This document shows positions 45,718 through 53,764 of a stretch of DNA of 64,000 nt, in pieces. Under the pieces are notes generated by a model. The model saw only the letters and a list, made by a program, of their open reading frames with translations. It ran no database searches and was not told the origin of the DNA. The position numbers were made by a program, and so were the translations under genes. The stretch is taken from positions 1 through 64,000 of the forward strand of contig NZMG01000054.1 in NCBI GenBank assembly GCA_002694465.1, written 5' to 3'. This DNA is from Flavobacteriaceae bacterium. GTDB lineage: Bacteria > Bacteroidota > Bacteroidia > Flavobacteriales > Flavobacteriaceae. Position 1 is the first letter of the stretch. Each line of letters opens with the position of its first letter.

Positions 45718-45772
45718 ACCCGGTCTTCCACCCAAAAAGACAAAGCCTCTTATTCGAGAGGCTTTTTTTGTT
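45718..45772 (+). repeat. direct repeat copy 2 (tRNA-His 3' end plus terminator)
   Basis: Second 55-bp copy of the tRNA-His 3' end and its terminator (54 of 55 identical). No tRNA 5' half precedes it, so it is not a second tRNA gene. It supplies the GIY-YIG transcript with a terminator (stem at 45744-45763). Confidence 0.92.
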
Positions 45773-45854
45773 TAGGGTGTTTTGTAGGAATGGTTTCAAA
45801 AAAAAACGCCTTAATTAATAAGACGCTCCTTTAATGATGTACGATTTTCTCTTA

Positions 45855-46868
45855 TTATAACTTATCCGCAGTAATTCTACCCTCTCTGTTAGCTACTTCC
45901 CAAGCCGTTTGAAATATTAACTGCGCGCGTTTTGCCATGAGTTCATATTCAATTTTGTCTGGTGTATCAGTTGGTTTATGGTAATCTTCATGTACTCCAT
46001 TAAAGTAAAATATAATGGGAATGTTATTTTTCGCAAAGTTATAGTGGTCACTACGGTAGTAAAAACGATTAGGGTCGTTTTCATCATTAAAAGTGTAATC
46101 CAGTTCAAGATTAATATATTCCTTATTAATCATTTCAGATACATCGTGCAATTCTTGACTTAGTTTATCACTTCCAATAAGATAAATATAGTTGGGATAG
46201 TCCTTTTTATTTGGATCAATTCTTCCAATCATATCCGTATTTAAATTGCAAACGGTATTTTCTAAAGGAAAAATAGGATTTTCGGTATAATATTTTGAAC
46301 CATACAGCCCTATTTCTTCCCCAGTCACGTGTAAGAATAGAATGGAGCGTTTTGGACCATTTCCATCCTTTACTGCCTTTTGGAAAGCTTGTGCAATTTC
46401 CAACATAGAAACTGTACCACTCCCATCATCATCTGCACCATTGTAAATTTCACCATCGTGCATTCCAACATGGTCGTAATGGGCAGAGAGGACGATAATT
46501 TCGTTTGGTTTTTCTGATCCCTTTATAAAAGCCACCACATTTTCAGAAGGTTTTGGATCTTTTTTTCTGCTAAAGTACGCTGCGGGTATATCTTGATAGT
46601 AGTTGTCGTTTTCATAGGGCGATGCAATTCCTTCAGAAACATAAAAGTTTTTTAGGTATTCTGCTGCCATTTTTTGACCAGGTTCTCCTGTCATCCTTCC
46701 TTGCATTTTATCATCGGCAAATTTGTAAAGATGTGTTTTTAGGTCTTCGGCGGTAATTGTATTTGCGTAATCCACCCGAGACATGATCTTGGCAGCCGTG
46801 TAATTTGTTTGTGCTGAATTACAAGAAGTGATACCAAGAAAAATTAGTAATAGTAGAAAGTTTTTCAT
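45855..46868 (-). CDS. M28 family zinc aminopeptidase lipoprotein
   Basis: A 337-residue protein. The lipoprotein signal LLLLIFLGITSC gives a lipobox cysteine at residue 16. The M28 zinc-peptidase fold carries metal ligands in LSAHYDHVG, the bridging Asp in NGADDDGSG, catalytic Glu pair HVTGEEIGLYGS, and further ligands in NLNTDMIGR and YYRSDHYNFAKNNIPIIFY. It probably releases N-terminal residues from peptides at the cell envelope. Single-gene unit. Confidence 0.93.
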   Translation of the reverse strand: MKNFLLLLIFLGITSCNSAQTNYTAAKIMSRVDYANTITAEDLKTHLYKFADDKMQGRMTGEPGQKMAAEYLKNFYVSEGIASPYENDNYYQDIPAAYFSRKKDPKPSENVVAFIKGSEKPNEIIVLSAHYDHVGMHDGEIYNGADDDGSGTVSMLEIAQAFQKAVKDGNGPKRSILFLHVTGEEIGLYGSKYYTENPIFPLENTVCNLNTDMIGRIDPNKKDYPNYIYLIGSDKLSQELHDVSEMINKEYINLELDYTFNDENDPNRFYYRSDHYNFAKNNIPIIFYFNGVHEDYHKPTDTPDKIEYELMAKRAQLIFQTAWEVANREGRITADKL

Positions 46869-47030
46869 TTTTTTAGATTAAGGGATAAATATAATATATA
46901 CAATTAACGAATTTTATAAAGAAATGTGAAATTTAATTTATGGGGAATTTATAAACCTTAAAAGTAAAATAGTTATGGAGCAATCTCGTATCTTTATGGC
47001 TAGAATGTTGATTGGATTTTCTTCCCTACT

Positions 47031-48287
47031 ATGAAAATAAAAAAGCCTAAGATTGTCATTATTGGAGCAGGGTTTGGTGGTATCGCGATGGCAAAATATT
47101 TCAAAAATAAACCTGTTGAGGTTTTATTAATAGACCAAAATAACTTTCACAATTTTCAACCCTTAATGTATCAAATTGCTACGGGAGGTTTGGAGCCTTA
47201 TAGCATAGCCTATCCAGTTCGAAGAATTTTTAGGAACTACCACAATGTAAGGTTTAGAATGGCAAAAGTGAGTTCTGTTGCTATTTCTGAAAAAAAGATA
47301 GCTTCTTCAATAGGAGAGATTGCCTATGATTATTTAATTATTGCTACGGGTGCTCAAAATAATTTTTTCAATTTTGAGCCCATCAAGGATAAATTACTCA
47401 CGTTAAAGTCCATTCCCGATGCTTTAGATATCCGGAGTTTTTTGTTTCAGAATCTTGAAAAAGCACTTTCAAATGAAACTCAGGATTTGCCCGAAGTTCT
47501 AAATATTGCGATTGTGGGAGGAGGCCCTGCAGGTATTGAATTGGCAGGGGCCTTGGCCGAGATGAAACGCTATGTTATTCCTAAAGACTTTCCAGAGTTA
47601 GACACTTCAAAAATGAATATCAATCTTTATGAAGCAGGAGGGGAGTTGCTAGGCGCTATGTCTGAAGAATCTTCCAAAAAAAGTTATGAGTATTTAAAGG
47701 ATTTGGGAGTGAATATATTTTTAAACACGCGTGTAAATGGATATGACGGAAGTAAATTGTTACTTCCAAACGATGTTTCTTTTTCTACGGATACCGTTAT
47801 TTGGACAGCGGGAGTAAAAGGGGCTCCCATTGAAGGATTGCCTAGTACTTCCATGATAGGGGGAAATAGAATTTCGGTAAATGAGTTTAATCAAGTTTTA
47901 GATGCAAAAGATGTTTATGCAATTGGTGATGTTGCAGCTTTTGTAACTGCTGAAAACCCTATGGGATTGCCTATGTTAGCTCCCGTGGCTCAACAGCAAG
48001 GAAAACATTTGGCAAAGAATATTATAGTTGGAATAAAAGGAAAATCTTTTAAACCTTTTACGTATAAAGACAAAGGAACGATGGCCACAATAGGTAGAAG
48101 AAAGGCGGTTGTGGATTTACCTAATTGGAAATTTCAAGGCACTTTTGCATGGTTGGTGTGGATGTTTATCCACATTATGTCATTAGTAGGATTTAGAAAC
48201 AAGCTCGTTGCTTTTATAGGATGGATGATGAGCTATTTTACCTACGATAAGCCTTTGGGGTTGATTATTAGAAGATTTAAACGGTAA
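47031..48287 (+). CDS. type II NADH dehydrogenase-like FAD oxidoreductase
   Basis: A 418-residue flavoprotein. The FAD motif VIIGAGFGGIAMAKYF is at the N-terminus, and the NADH motif AIVGGGPAGIELAGALAEM at about 160-178. VYAIGDVAAF is the second FAD-contact motif. A hydrophobic, amphipathic C-terminus (FAWLVWMFIHIMSLVGF ... GWMMSYFTYDKPLGLIIR) is the membrane-anchoring region of NDH-2 enzymes. It would pass electrons from NADH to menaquinone without proton pumping. Other members of the fold (sulfide:quinone reductase) lack this sequence pattern, so NDH-2 is preferred. Confidence 0.9.
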   Translation: MKIKKPKIVIIGAGFGGIAMAKYFKNKPVEVLLIDQNNFHNFQPLMYQIATGGLEPYSIAYPVRRIFRNYHNVRFRMAKVSSVAISEKKIASSIGEIAYDYLIIATGAQNNFFNFEPIKDKLLTLKSIPDALDIRSFLFQNLEKALSNETQDLPEVLNIAIVGGGPAGIELAGALAEMKRYVIPKDFPELDTSKMNINLYEAGGELLGAMSEESSKKSYEYLKDLGVNIFLNTRVNGYDGSKLLLPNDVSFSTDTVIWTAGVKGAPIEGLPSTSMIGGNRISVNEFNQVLDAKDVYAIGDVAAFVTAENPMGLPMLAPVAQQQGKHLAKNIIVGIKGKSFKPFTYKDKGTMATIGRRKAVVDLPNWKFQGTFAWLVWMFIHIMSLVGFRNKLVAFIGWMMSYFTYDKPLGLIIRRFKR

Positions 48288-48303
48288 ACGAAAAGTTATG
48301 TTC

Positions 48304-49203
48304 TTATTCGATTACAATTTTAAGAGTTTGTTTTCTATTTGTTGAGGAATTTAAAATAAGCAAATAGATGCCAGAAGGGTAGTTTGAAACATTTAATTGT
48401 ATTGAATGTTGATTATTATTTTCAAAAGTGTTTAAATGAACACCTTTTAAATCATAAAGATCAATGGTTGAAAAACGTTCGATATTTATTATTTGGAATA
48501 TATTTTTTTCAGAAGTTCTAATTGCTATAATGGAATTCTTTTGGGTGGTATAATTAGGAGAATCGAGAATGAAAAAAGGCTCACATTCATCAATAATATC
48601 TAAATCTGAATAAAAGGATTCTCCATTTTTAAAGACACATGCAACGCGCCCCACTCCGTCAATATCTGGATCCCCGCTAGGTGCGGTAATTATAGATAGC
48701 GAACCAACGCCTTCAACCCAAATAGCATTATTAGTACTAACCGTGTTAGACGCTGCAGGAGAAAAGTAAAAATGGTCATAGTTGTTTCCATCGACTAATG
48801 GACGTGGTATAATAGAATCCACTCTAAAATAGCCTGCATCTTCAGGAAAAGGGGTAATGGGGTTTTTCATATCGATAGAGTCTCCTACTTCCAGAGAGAA
48901 ATCGTAAAGTAAATAGTCATATATTCCGTTGGGTAAAATAGCCTTTAAATACACCTTTTTAGAATTTACATCTTCTCGTAATAGGAACCCTCTAGATATA
49001 TAATGGTATCCATCAAGAACTTTAAAGTTCATACCATCAACAAGGGTGTCTCCATTGGTGTAATATATATCAGTATCGCATAAACCTTCGTAACAGAACC
49101 TTACATTCCATTCGTTATAGGTATCCAAAAGGGGTTTATAATCTTGTGAAAATATATTTATTGAAAAGAGTAATACTAAATTAATAAATAGAATTTTCCT
49201 CAT
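48304..49203 (-). CDS. T9SS type A sorting-domain secreted protein
   Basis: A 299-residue protein with a signal peptide (ILFINLVLLFSINIFSQ). The C-terminal 75 residues form a type IX secretion sorting domain (FQIINIERFSTIDLYDLKG ... NVSNYPSGIYLLIL, final KIVIE), so the protein should cross the outer membrane and be attached to the surface or released. The middle (about 20-220) is a beta-rich domain without recognised catalytic motif; two cysteines in CYEGLCDTD may form a disulfide. Cargo role unknown. Confidence 0.88.
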   Translation of the reverse strand: MRKILFINLVLLFSINIFSQDYKPLLDTYNEWNVRFCYEGLCDTDIYYTNGDTLVDGMNFKVLDGYHYISRGFLLREDVNSKKVYLKAILPNGIYDYLLYDFSLEVGDSIDMKNPITPFPEDAGYFRVDSIIPRPLVDGNNYDHFYFSPAASNTVSTNNAIWVEGVGSLSIITAPSGDPDIDGVGRVACVFKNGESFYSDLDIIDECEPFFILDSPNYTTQKNSIIAIRTSEKNIFQIINIERFSTIDLYDLKGVHLNTFENNNQHSIQLNVSNYPSGIYLLILNSSTNRKQTLKIVIE

Positions 49204-49480
49204 ATTGATTTTGTTAAGTTCAAATATAAAATATTAAAATATAGTAGAAGTAATAACTGTAAAATTCTAACCTCCATATTCTTAGTACAATAATATGCCA
49301 TACCAATGTTTTTTTAAAATTTTATAAAAACTTAGCCTAAGTTTTCTATCAAAAAATCGCATGATTAAAAATAAATGCGTATTTCGTCGAAATTATGTGT
49401 ATTTTAACGGTAAAAAAATTCAAATACATTTTTTCTTGTAATAATATTCCTATAGGTTTGTTGTAGAAATTAGAACTATT
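49204..49480. other. AT-rich gap without gene
   Basis: 277 bp of AT-rich sequence upstream of the tandem paralogues. I see no ORF, no exact TAnnTTTG box and no strong hairpin; it presumably holds the promoters of the flanking divergent genes. Confidence 0.4.
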
Positions 49481-50089
49481 ATGAAATATTTTCTACATAT
49501 AATCGTAATTATTCCCATATGTATTTTACATGCACAAGGGGTTGGAATAAACACTACAAATCCTTTAGCAACCTTACATGTTAATGGTAATTTTATGTTT
49601 GAACCTAAGCTCACTGTTACCCCAACAAGATTGGTTGGAATATTAGAGAATGGCGGAGCAAGAGATTTTGAATTGGGAGATACCTTCGACATTACAGAAG
49701 GCACACTAGAAGTAACAGAAACGGTTGATCCTAATATATTTCTAATTGGTGATGTTGACCAGTCATTAACTAGTGGAATAAGTCAATATAATAATTATGA
49801 TATTGGGCTTGGAGATGTCAATAGTGATAAAGCTGTAATTAGATTTTCAGGTGAAACAGCAGGTTATTCCGTTACAGGATTTAGTGGGGGATATGATGGT
49901 CGAATAGTATATTTTTTTAACTCACAAAACCAGAGCGTAACATTTTATAATTTGGATTCTGACAGTGATTTAGAAAATCAAATTATTACAGGAAGTGGAG
50001 CGAATGTGAGTATAAATAATATTGGTATGGCAGAGTTCATTTATGATGCATCCATTCAAAAATGGATCTTAGTGAATCTGCGAGGATAA
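49481..50089 (+). CDS. secreted protein, tandem paralogue 1
   Basis: A 202-residue protein. After a signal peptide (FLHIIVIIPICILHAQ) comes GVGINTTNPLATLHVNGNF, the repeat-like opening of many Bacteroidota exported and fibre-like proteins. A conserved core TGFSGGYDGRIVYFFNSQNQ and the ending AEFIYDASIQKWILVNLRG are shared with the two genes downstream. No sorting domain or enzyme motif. The three genes are in the same direction with 29-bp and 2-bp gaps, so they form an operon of duplicated, diverged copies. Confidence 0.75.
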   Translation: MKYFLHIIVIIPICILHAQGVGINTTNPLATLHVNGNFMFEPKLTVTPTRLVGILENGGARDFELGDTFDITEGTLEVTETVDPNIFLIGDVDQSLTSGISQYNNYDIGLGDVNSDKAVIRFSGETAGYSVTGFSGGYDGRIVYFFNSQNQSVTFYNLDSDSDLENQIITGSGANVSINNIGMAEFIYDASIQKWILVNLRG

Positions 50090-50118
50090 ACAAGGTATTC
50101 ACTTTAAATTTTTTCAAA

Positions 50119-50739
50119 ATGAAATTAGCAATTTTAGTATTATTTTATTTTGTGCTACAAGAAAGTCAAGCACAAGTTGGGATTGGCACTACAGATCCTC
50201 AGGAAGATTTGCATATAATAGGAGACTTAATAGTGGAGGGTTATAGTTTAATAGACAATTCTACATCTTTAGTTGGGGCGGATGACCTGGGGAATCTTAC
50301 CATATTAAATTTAGATAATAATTTGACTCTAGAAAATAATAAATTAGAGTTAAGTAGAAGTATCTATTATGGTATAGGAGATATTGATTTGTCTGGAATA
50401 ATAACCGTTGGTGGAAATCTAGCGCATAATGTGGATTTACAATTAGGGACTGTAGAAATTAATGAAGGTAAAATAGTTTTGAATGTTACAGGGCTCCCAT
50501 CCAATATTAAGATTACTGGAATCGAAGATGGAGTGGATGGACAACATATATTTTTTTATAATTCAGTAACAAATAATATTGTATTTCTAGATGAGTCAGA
50601 TCCTAAAAGCCTTGGATCATTTCCCCAAAACAGAATTAAGGTTTTAGCAAGCTCTGAAACATTGGCTGGAAGGGGTAGTGTAGAGTTAATATACGATGGT
50701 AATAGTCAACGATGGATATTAATTTCAATTCATGATTAA
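50119..50739 (+). CDS. secreted protein, tandem paralogue 2
   Basis: A protein of 206 residues from the ATG at 50119, which begins the signal peptide (KLAILVLFYFVLQESQAQ); a start at 50062 overlaps the previous gene and hides the signal. Mature protein opens VGIGTTDPQEDLHIIGDL. The core TGIEDGVDGQHIFFYNSVTN and the ending VELIYDGNSQRWILISIHD align with the neighbours. The middle section differs strongly between copies, so the duplicates are old or under diversifying selection. Confidence 0.75.
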   Translation: MKLAILVLFYFVLQESQAQVGIGTTDPQEDLHIIGDLIVEGYSLIDNSTSLVGADDLGNLTILNLDNNLTLENNKLELSRSIYYGIGDIDLSGIITVGGNLAHNVDLQLGTVEINEGKIVLNVTGLPSNIKITGIEDGVDGQHIFFYNSVTNNIVFLDESDPKSLGSFPQNRIKVLASSETLAGRGSVELIYDGNSQRWILISIHD

Positions 50740-50741
50740 TT

Positions 50742-51365
50742 ATGAAAAAATCACAAATAATATTAATAGTTCTTTTCTGTTTGGCGTTACAATCTATTTC
50801 TCAAGTTGGAATTGGGACAAACAACCCGCAGGCTACATTAGAGGTAGCTGGGACAGTACGAATTACTAATTTATCAGTAGGAAATACAAATGAAATTACC
50901 TTAGCTGGGCAAACTACTACAAGAACATTAAACAAGACAGAACTAGGAGCTAATTTGATAATTACCGATAATAGCTTAAACACGGCTCCAGTATCTGGAA
51001 CAGTGGGTGACTTTAATCTTGGCCCATTACAGGGAGGAACTATTCAAAATCTAGACTTAGGATTAGCTCCTGGAGCAGATAATTCTAGAGCTACATTTAT
51101 TAGAGTATTTGGTTATACGTTAGGAACCAACATTTCGGGCATTACGGATGGGGTAGATGGGAGGCATGTTGCTCTATATTTTTCTGAAACTTCTGGAATT
51201 TCAATATTGGAAGATAGTCTATTGGCACAACCAAAGAATAGAATTAAAACAGCTGCGACCTCACAATTATCAATAAGCGGTGAAGGATTTATAGATCTTG
51301 TGTATGATGCAGATGCAGGCTCTGATGGACTTGGAAGGTGGATTGTAATTAAATTTCGAGGCTAA
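50742..51365 (+). CDS. secreted protein, tandem paralogue 3
   Basis: A 207-residue protein starting 2 bases after the previous stop. Signal peptide IILIVLFCLALQSISQ; mature opening VGIGTNNPQATLEVAGTVRI. The core SGITDGVDGRHVALYFSETS and the ending IDLVYDADAGSDGLGRWIVIKFRG follow the pattern of the other two copies. It is the last gene before the island boundary. Function unknown; surface or fibre-like role is inferred only from the VGIGTxxPxxxLxVxG motif. Confidence 0.75.
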   Translation: MKKSQIILIVLFCLALQSISQVGIGTNNPQATLEVAGTVRITNLSVGNTNEITLAGQTTTRTLNKTELGANLIITDNSLNTAPVSGTVGDFNLGPLQGGTIQNLDLGLAPGADNSRATFIRVFGYTLGTNISGITDGVDGRHVALYFSETSGISILEDSLLAQPKNRIKTAATSQLSISGEGFIDLVYDADAGSDGLGRWIVIKFRG

Positions 51366-51448
51366 TCCTAATTTACTTACTCGTAAATAGATCAAATTTA
51401 GTATATCCAAGTATTTTTATTATTTAATTAGTGACAATCCAAAAAAAA

Positions 51449-51479
51449 AAGCCCAATTTCTAAATAGAAATTGAGCTTT
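51449..51479 (-). terminator. terminator next to the tRNA-Ser-like remnant
   Basis: AAGCYCAATTTCT-type stem with a 4-base loop, read on the minus strand into a run of T (51441-51450). It sits 7 bases beyond the tRNA-Ser 3'-end-like sequence, as a tRNA terminator would; it can also end the tandem-paralogue operon. Confidence 0.7.
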
Positions 51480-51485
51480 AAACTT

Positions 51486-51517
51486 TGCGGAGAAAGAGGT
51501 AAGTGAACCACTCTCTT
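51486..51517 (-). other. tRNA-Ser 3'-end-like sequence, candidate integration (att) site
   Basis: On the minus strand the sequence reads GGTTC....ACC-TCTTTCTCCGCA, i.e. a degraded T arm followed by a tRNA-Ser acceptor end, then a terminator. No 5' half is present. A 3' fragment of this kind remains at one end when an element integrates into a tRNA gene; the intact tRNA would be at the far end, outside the window. The accessory genes lie on the expected (5') side. Confidence 0.5.
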
Positions 51518-51558
51518 AATGCCTGTATTTATTACTGTTTCAGTCCTGTACCATTATG

Positions 51559-51579
51559 AGGTCACCTAATAGGTCACCT
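51559..51579. repeat. short direct repeats AGGTCACCT x2
   Basis: AGGTCACCT at 51559-51567 and 51571-51579, a 12-base period. Position some 45 bases inside the candidate att core fits integrase arm-type sites, but no integrase gene is seen here. Confidence 0.5.
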
Positions 51580-51607
51580 TTAAAACCTTGTAGTAAAGAT
51601 AAGGAAT

Positions 51608-51796
51608 TTACTTGATTAATCCTTGTACTTTACTGATTTCAAAGCCCATAAAGTCGCAAAATTCATCGATAGTAACTAATTGATGAGCTTCTTTGTTAAG
51701 GCGTTCTTTAATCGCTTTGATTATTGTTCTGCCATAACGCTCACTCTTTCCTGTTACCACTTGCACGTCTTTAGGGTAAATACAGATTCTACTCAT
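51608..51796 (-). CDS. small HTH-like protein
   Basis: A 62-residue protein: RICIYPKDVQVVTGKSERYGRTIIKAIKERLNKE, then QLVTIDEFCDFMGFEISKVQGLI. The second part reads like a short helix-turn-helix domain (TIDEFCDFMG). Comparable tiny proteins are found beside integration modules in Bacteroidota, and this one lies just inside the candidate att site. Function is not established. Confidence 0.65.
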   Translation of the reverse strand: MSRICIYPKDVQVVTGKSERYGRTIIKAIKERLNKEAHQLVTIDEFCDFMGFEISKVQGLIK

Positions 51797-51969
51797 TCAC
51801 TTTAAATTTAAAATTAATACTCTAACTATACTTTATCTATACCGTTGCTATAAAGCACTTATATACAATATACGATTAATATCCCATTGAAAAAACTAAC
51901 TAAAACGGAAGTTTTGGCAACTTATAAACACTACGGAAGCACTCTAATACATTGACAGTCAATAGCTCG

Positions 51970-51977
51970 TATATTTG
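51970..51977 (+). promoter_or_regulatory. -7 box for the gene at 52006
   Basis: TATATTTG, an exact TAnnTTTG match, 28 bases before the ATG at 52006. No -33 at standard spacing. Confidence 0.45.
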
Positions 51978-52005
51978 ATATTCATCATCAAAAAATGTAT
52001 TAGTT

Positions 52006-52755
52006 ATGGCAAAATTAAAAGGTATTATTAAGTTAGAGGGAACGTTAGACAATCTAACTTTTTACAAGGGACAAGAAGGGTATTTAGTAAAAACTAAAGG
52101 CGGTGTTTCTAAAGAGCGTATTCAAAATGACCCAGCATTTGAGCGTACTCGTGAAAACGGTTCAGAATTTGGAAGTTCTGCATCATCTGGTAAGTTATTG
52201 AGAACGTCTGTAAGAAACTTAATGATTAGAGCAAAAGACAATCGAGTTTCAAGTCGTGTTACTCAAAAAATGACTCAAATTAAAAACTTTGATACAACCT
52301 CTGTAAGAGGACAAAGAAATGTAGCTACGGGATTAGCAACACCAGAAGGTAAAGCCACATTAAAAGGCTTGGATTTCAACAATAGAGCTATTTTAAGTGC
52401 TGTTTTGTTCGCTCCTTTTTCTGTTAATGGTGCAAGTGGAGAAATTAACATTCCAAATTTAACACCTACTAACGATATTTCTTATCCAAGTGGTGCAACG
52501 CACGTAAGTTTTACATCAGCTTATTTAAAAGTTGATTTTGATACTACAGAAAACGCAATTGAGTACAGTCCGACTGTAAATATTCCGATTGATACAACTT
52601 CTGCAACTCAAACACTAACTCCAGCAGGTGTGCCAACAGGTGCAGGAAACGATATTTACTTGTTATTGGTTGAGTTCTTTCAAGAGATTAACGGTGTACA
52701 ATACCCGCTTAAAAATGGTGCATATAACGTTTTAAACATCGTGGAAGTGGCATAG
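52006..52755 (+). CDS. hypothetical protein, island-associated orphan family
   Basis: A 249-residue protein without a signal peptide. N-terminus MAKLKGIIKLEGTLDNLTFYK is followed by YLVKTKGGVSKERIQNDPAFERTRENGSEFG, rich in basic residues; the second half is beta-rich and proline-containing (VDFDTTENAIEYSPTVNIPID). I believe similar proteins recur in Bacteroidota as uncharacterised genes, but I know no function. The charged N-terminal half and beta C-terminal half could suit a structural (virion- or fibre-like) protein; this is speculation. It has its own promoter and terminator. Confidence 0.75.
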   Translation: MAKLKGIIKLEGTLDNLTFYKGQEGYLVKTKGGVSKERIQNDPAFERTRENGSEFGSSASSGKLLRTSVRNLMIRAKDNRVSSRVTQKMTQIKNFDTTSVRGQRNVATGLATPEGKATLKGLDFNNRAILSAVLFAPFSVNGASGEINIPNLTPTNDISYPSGATHVSFTSAYLKVDFDTTENAIEYSPTVNIPIDTTSATQTLTPAGVPTGAGNDIYLLLVEFFQEINGVQYPLKNGAYNVLNIVEVA

Positions 52756-52782
52756 TTTCATTCTGACCTTTGAAGCTGAAAG

Positions 52783-52815
52783 AGTCCTATGGTTTTGCAT
52801 CATAGGGCTTTTTCT
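52783..52815 (+). terminator. terminator of the orphan gene
   Basis: AGTCCTATG / CATAGGGCT stem with a 9-base loop followed by TTTTTCTTTT, 28 bases past the stop at 52755. Confidence 0.82.
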
Positions 52816-52877
52816 TTTGCCATTAATTTTTAAAAGAAAAGAAAAAAAGAAAGCCGATGTTAAGGTAGCGTGGGTAA

Positions 52878-52990
52878 TGCTGTCAAGGTTTTTGGATAAA
52901 AGTTTTTTATGTTAAAATGTTGAAGCAGGAGCAAAGAAGCTCTTTAAAAAAAGTTTTATTCAAAACCCGTAGGGCTTGACCTTTATAGCA
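52878..52990. repeat. long imperfect inverted repeat
   Basis: Left arm TGCT-GTCAAG-...-TTTTTGGATAAAAGTTTTTT (52878-52908) and right arm AAAAAAAGTTTTATTCAAAAC-...-CTTGAC-...-AGCA (52946-52990) pair with mismatches and a bulge. The gap 52756-53011 holds no gene apart from this and the terminator. Confidence 0.55.
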
Positions 52991-53011
52991 TTGAGCGTTG
53001 GCATAAGGAAG

Positions 53012-53722
53012 CTACCTATATTTGCTACCTTTTTTTATATATCTGTAGTCTACTTCCCAAATCCAAGTACACCATAATGGGGTATTTGCATTTTGAGGTA
53101 CAATTTGTTCAAATACTCTCTTTGCAGTTGGTATAAGATTTAACTCGTTTACTTTGTTTTGAAAACGAGGTTGAATTTGATCTCTGCAAGTATCTGATAA
53201 TTGATTTAAAAAATCATTATTTAATATATATTCTTCCTGAATTTGAACAACATTGTTACCCTGACCATAATTTATCATTTCATTGTCTGTTACACAAATC
53301 ATAAAACATTTATAATTATTAAAATTGTTATAAATAGGATTGTTGCCTGCATTGTTGTAATGCTTTAATAAAGACAACCTAAATATGTCATTCAATAATT
53401 TACCGTGCAATTTTGGACGAGGAAGATTTTGATTGTTTTCTGTTAGTCTAAAAAAGGCAAATTCACATAAAATCCCAAAATCCAAATATTCATTACTGTC
53501 AATACGTAAATCATATTCAGGCCTATCATTAGGATTACCTACAAACTGTGTGTTTGGAATATTCTGTTCTAAAATTAAATCAGTTGTATCTAAATTATAA
53601 TAATTTAATGCCGACTGATAAAAATCGTAGCGAATACTATCTTCTCCAAAATAGTATAATTTTTGATAACGGTTAATGCGTTGTAAAACGTTATTGTGAA
53701 ACTGATTGAATAGTTCGTTCAT
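53012..53722 (-). CDS. hypothetical protein
   Basis: A 236-residue soluble protein, rich in Asn, Tyr and Phe, with low GC. Notable stretches: YYFGEDSIRYDFYQSALNYY, RPEYDLRIDSNEYLDFGILCEFAFF, and a C-terminal TPLWCTWIWEVDYRYIKKG. The PEYDLRID...E spacing faintly recalls PD-(D/E)xK nuclease cores but no K follows at the right place, so I do not claim it. Divergent from the HTH gene at 53765 (42-bp gap). Unknown function. Confidence 0.65.
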   Translation of the reverse strand: MNELFNQFHNNVLQRINRYQKLYYFGEDSIRYDFYQSALNYYNLDTTDLILEQNIPNTQFVGNPNDRPEYDLRIDSNEYLDFGILCEFAFFRLTENNQNLPRPKLHGKLLNDIFRLSLLKHYNNAGNNPIYNNFNNYKCFMICVTDNEMINYGQGNNVVQIQEEYILNNDFLNQLSDTCRDQIQPRFQNKVNELNLIPTAKRVFEQIVPQNANTPLWCTWIWEVDYRYIKKGSKYR

Positions 53723-53764
53723 TTAATATTAAATGTAATTTCTAAAAATAAAAAAAAATTAATT

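Noticed and set aside
45718..45772. Second tRNA-His gene
   Set aside because: Only the 3' end and terminator are present; no anticodon or D arm precedes it.
53012..53722. PD-(D/E)xK restriction nuclease
   Set aside because: An acidic pair is present but the lysine of the motif is not at a fitting distance.
51608..53722. Integrase gene next to the candidate att site
   Set aside because: None of the frames here shows tyrosine or serine recombinase motifs.
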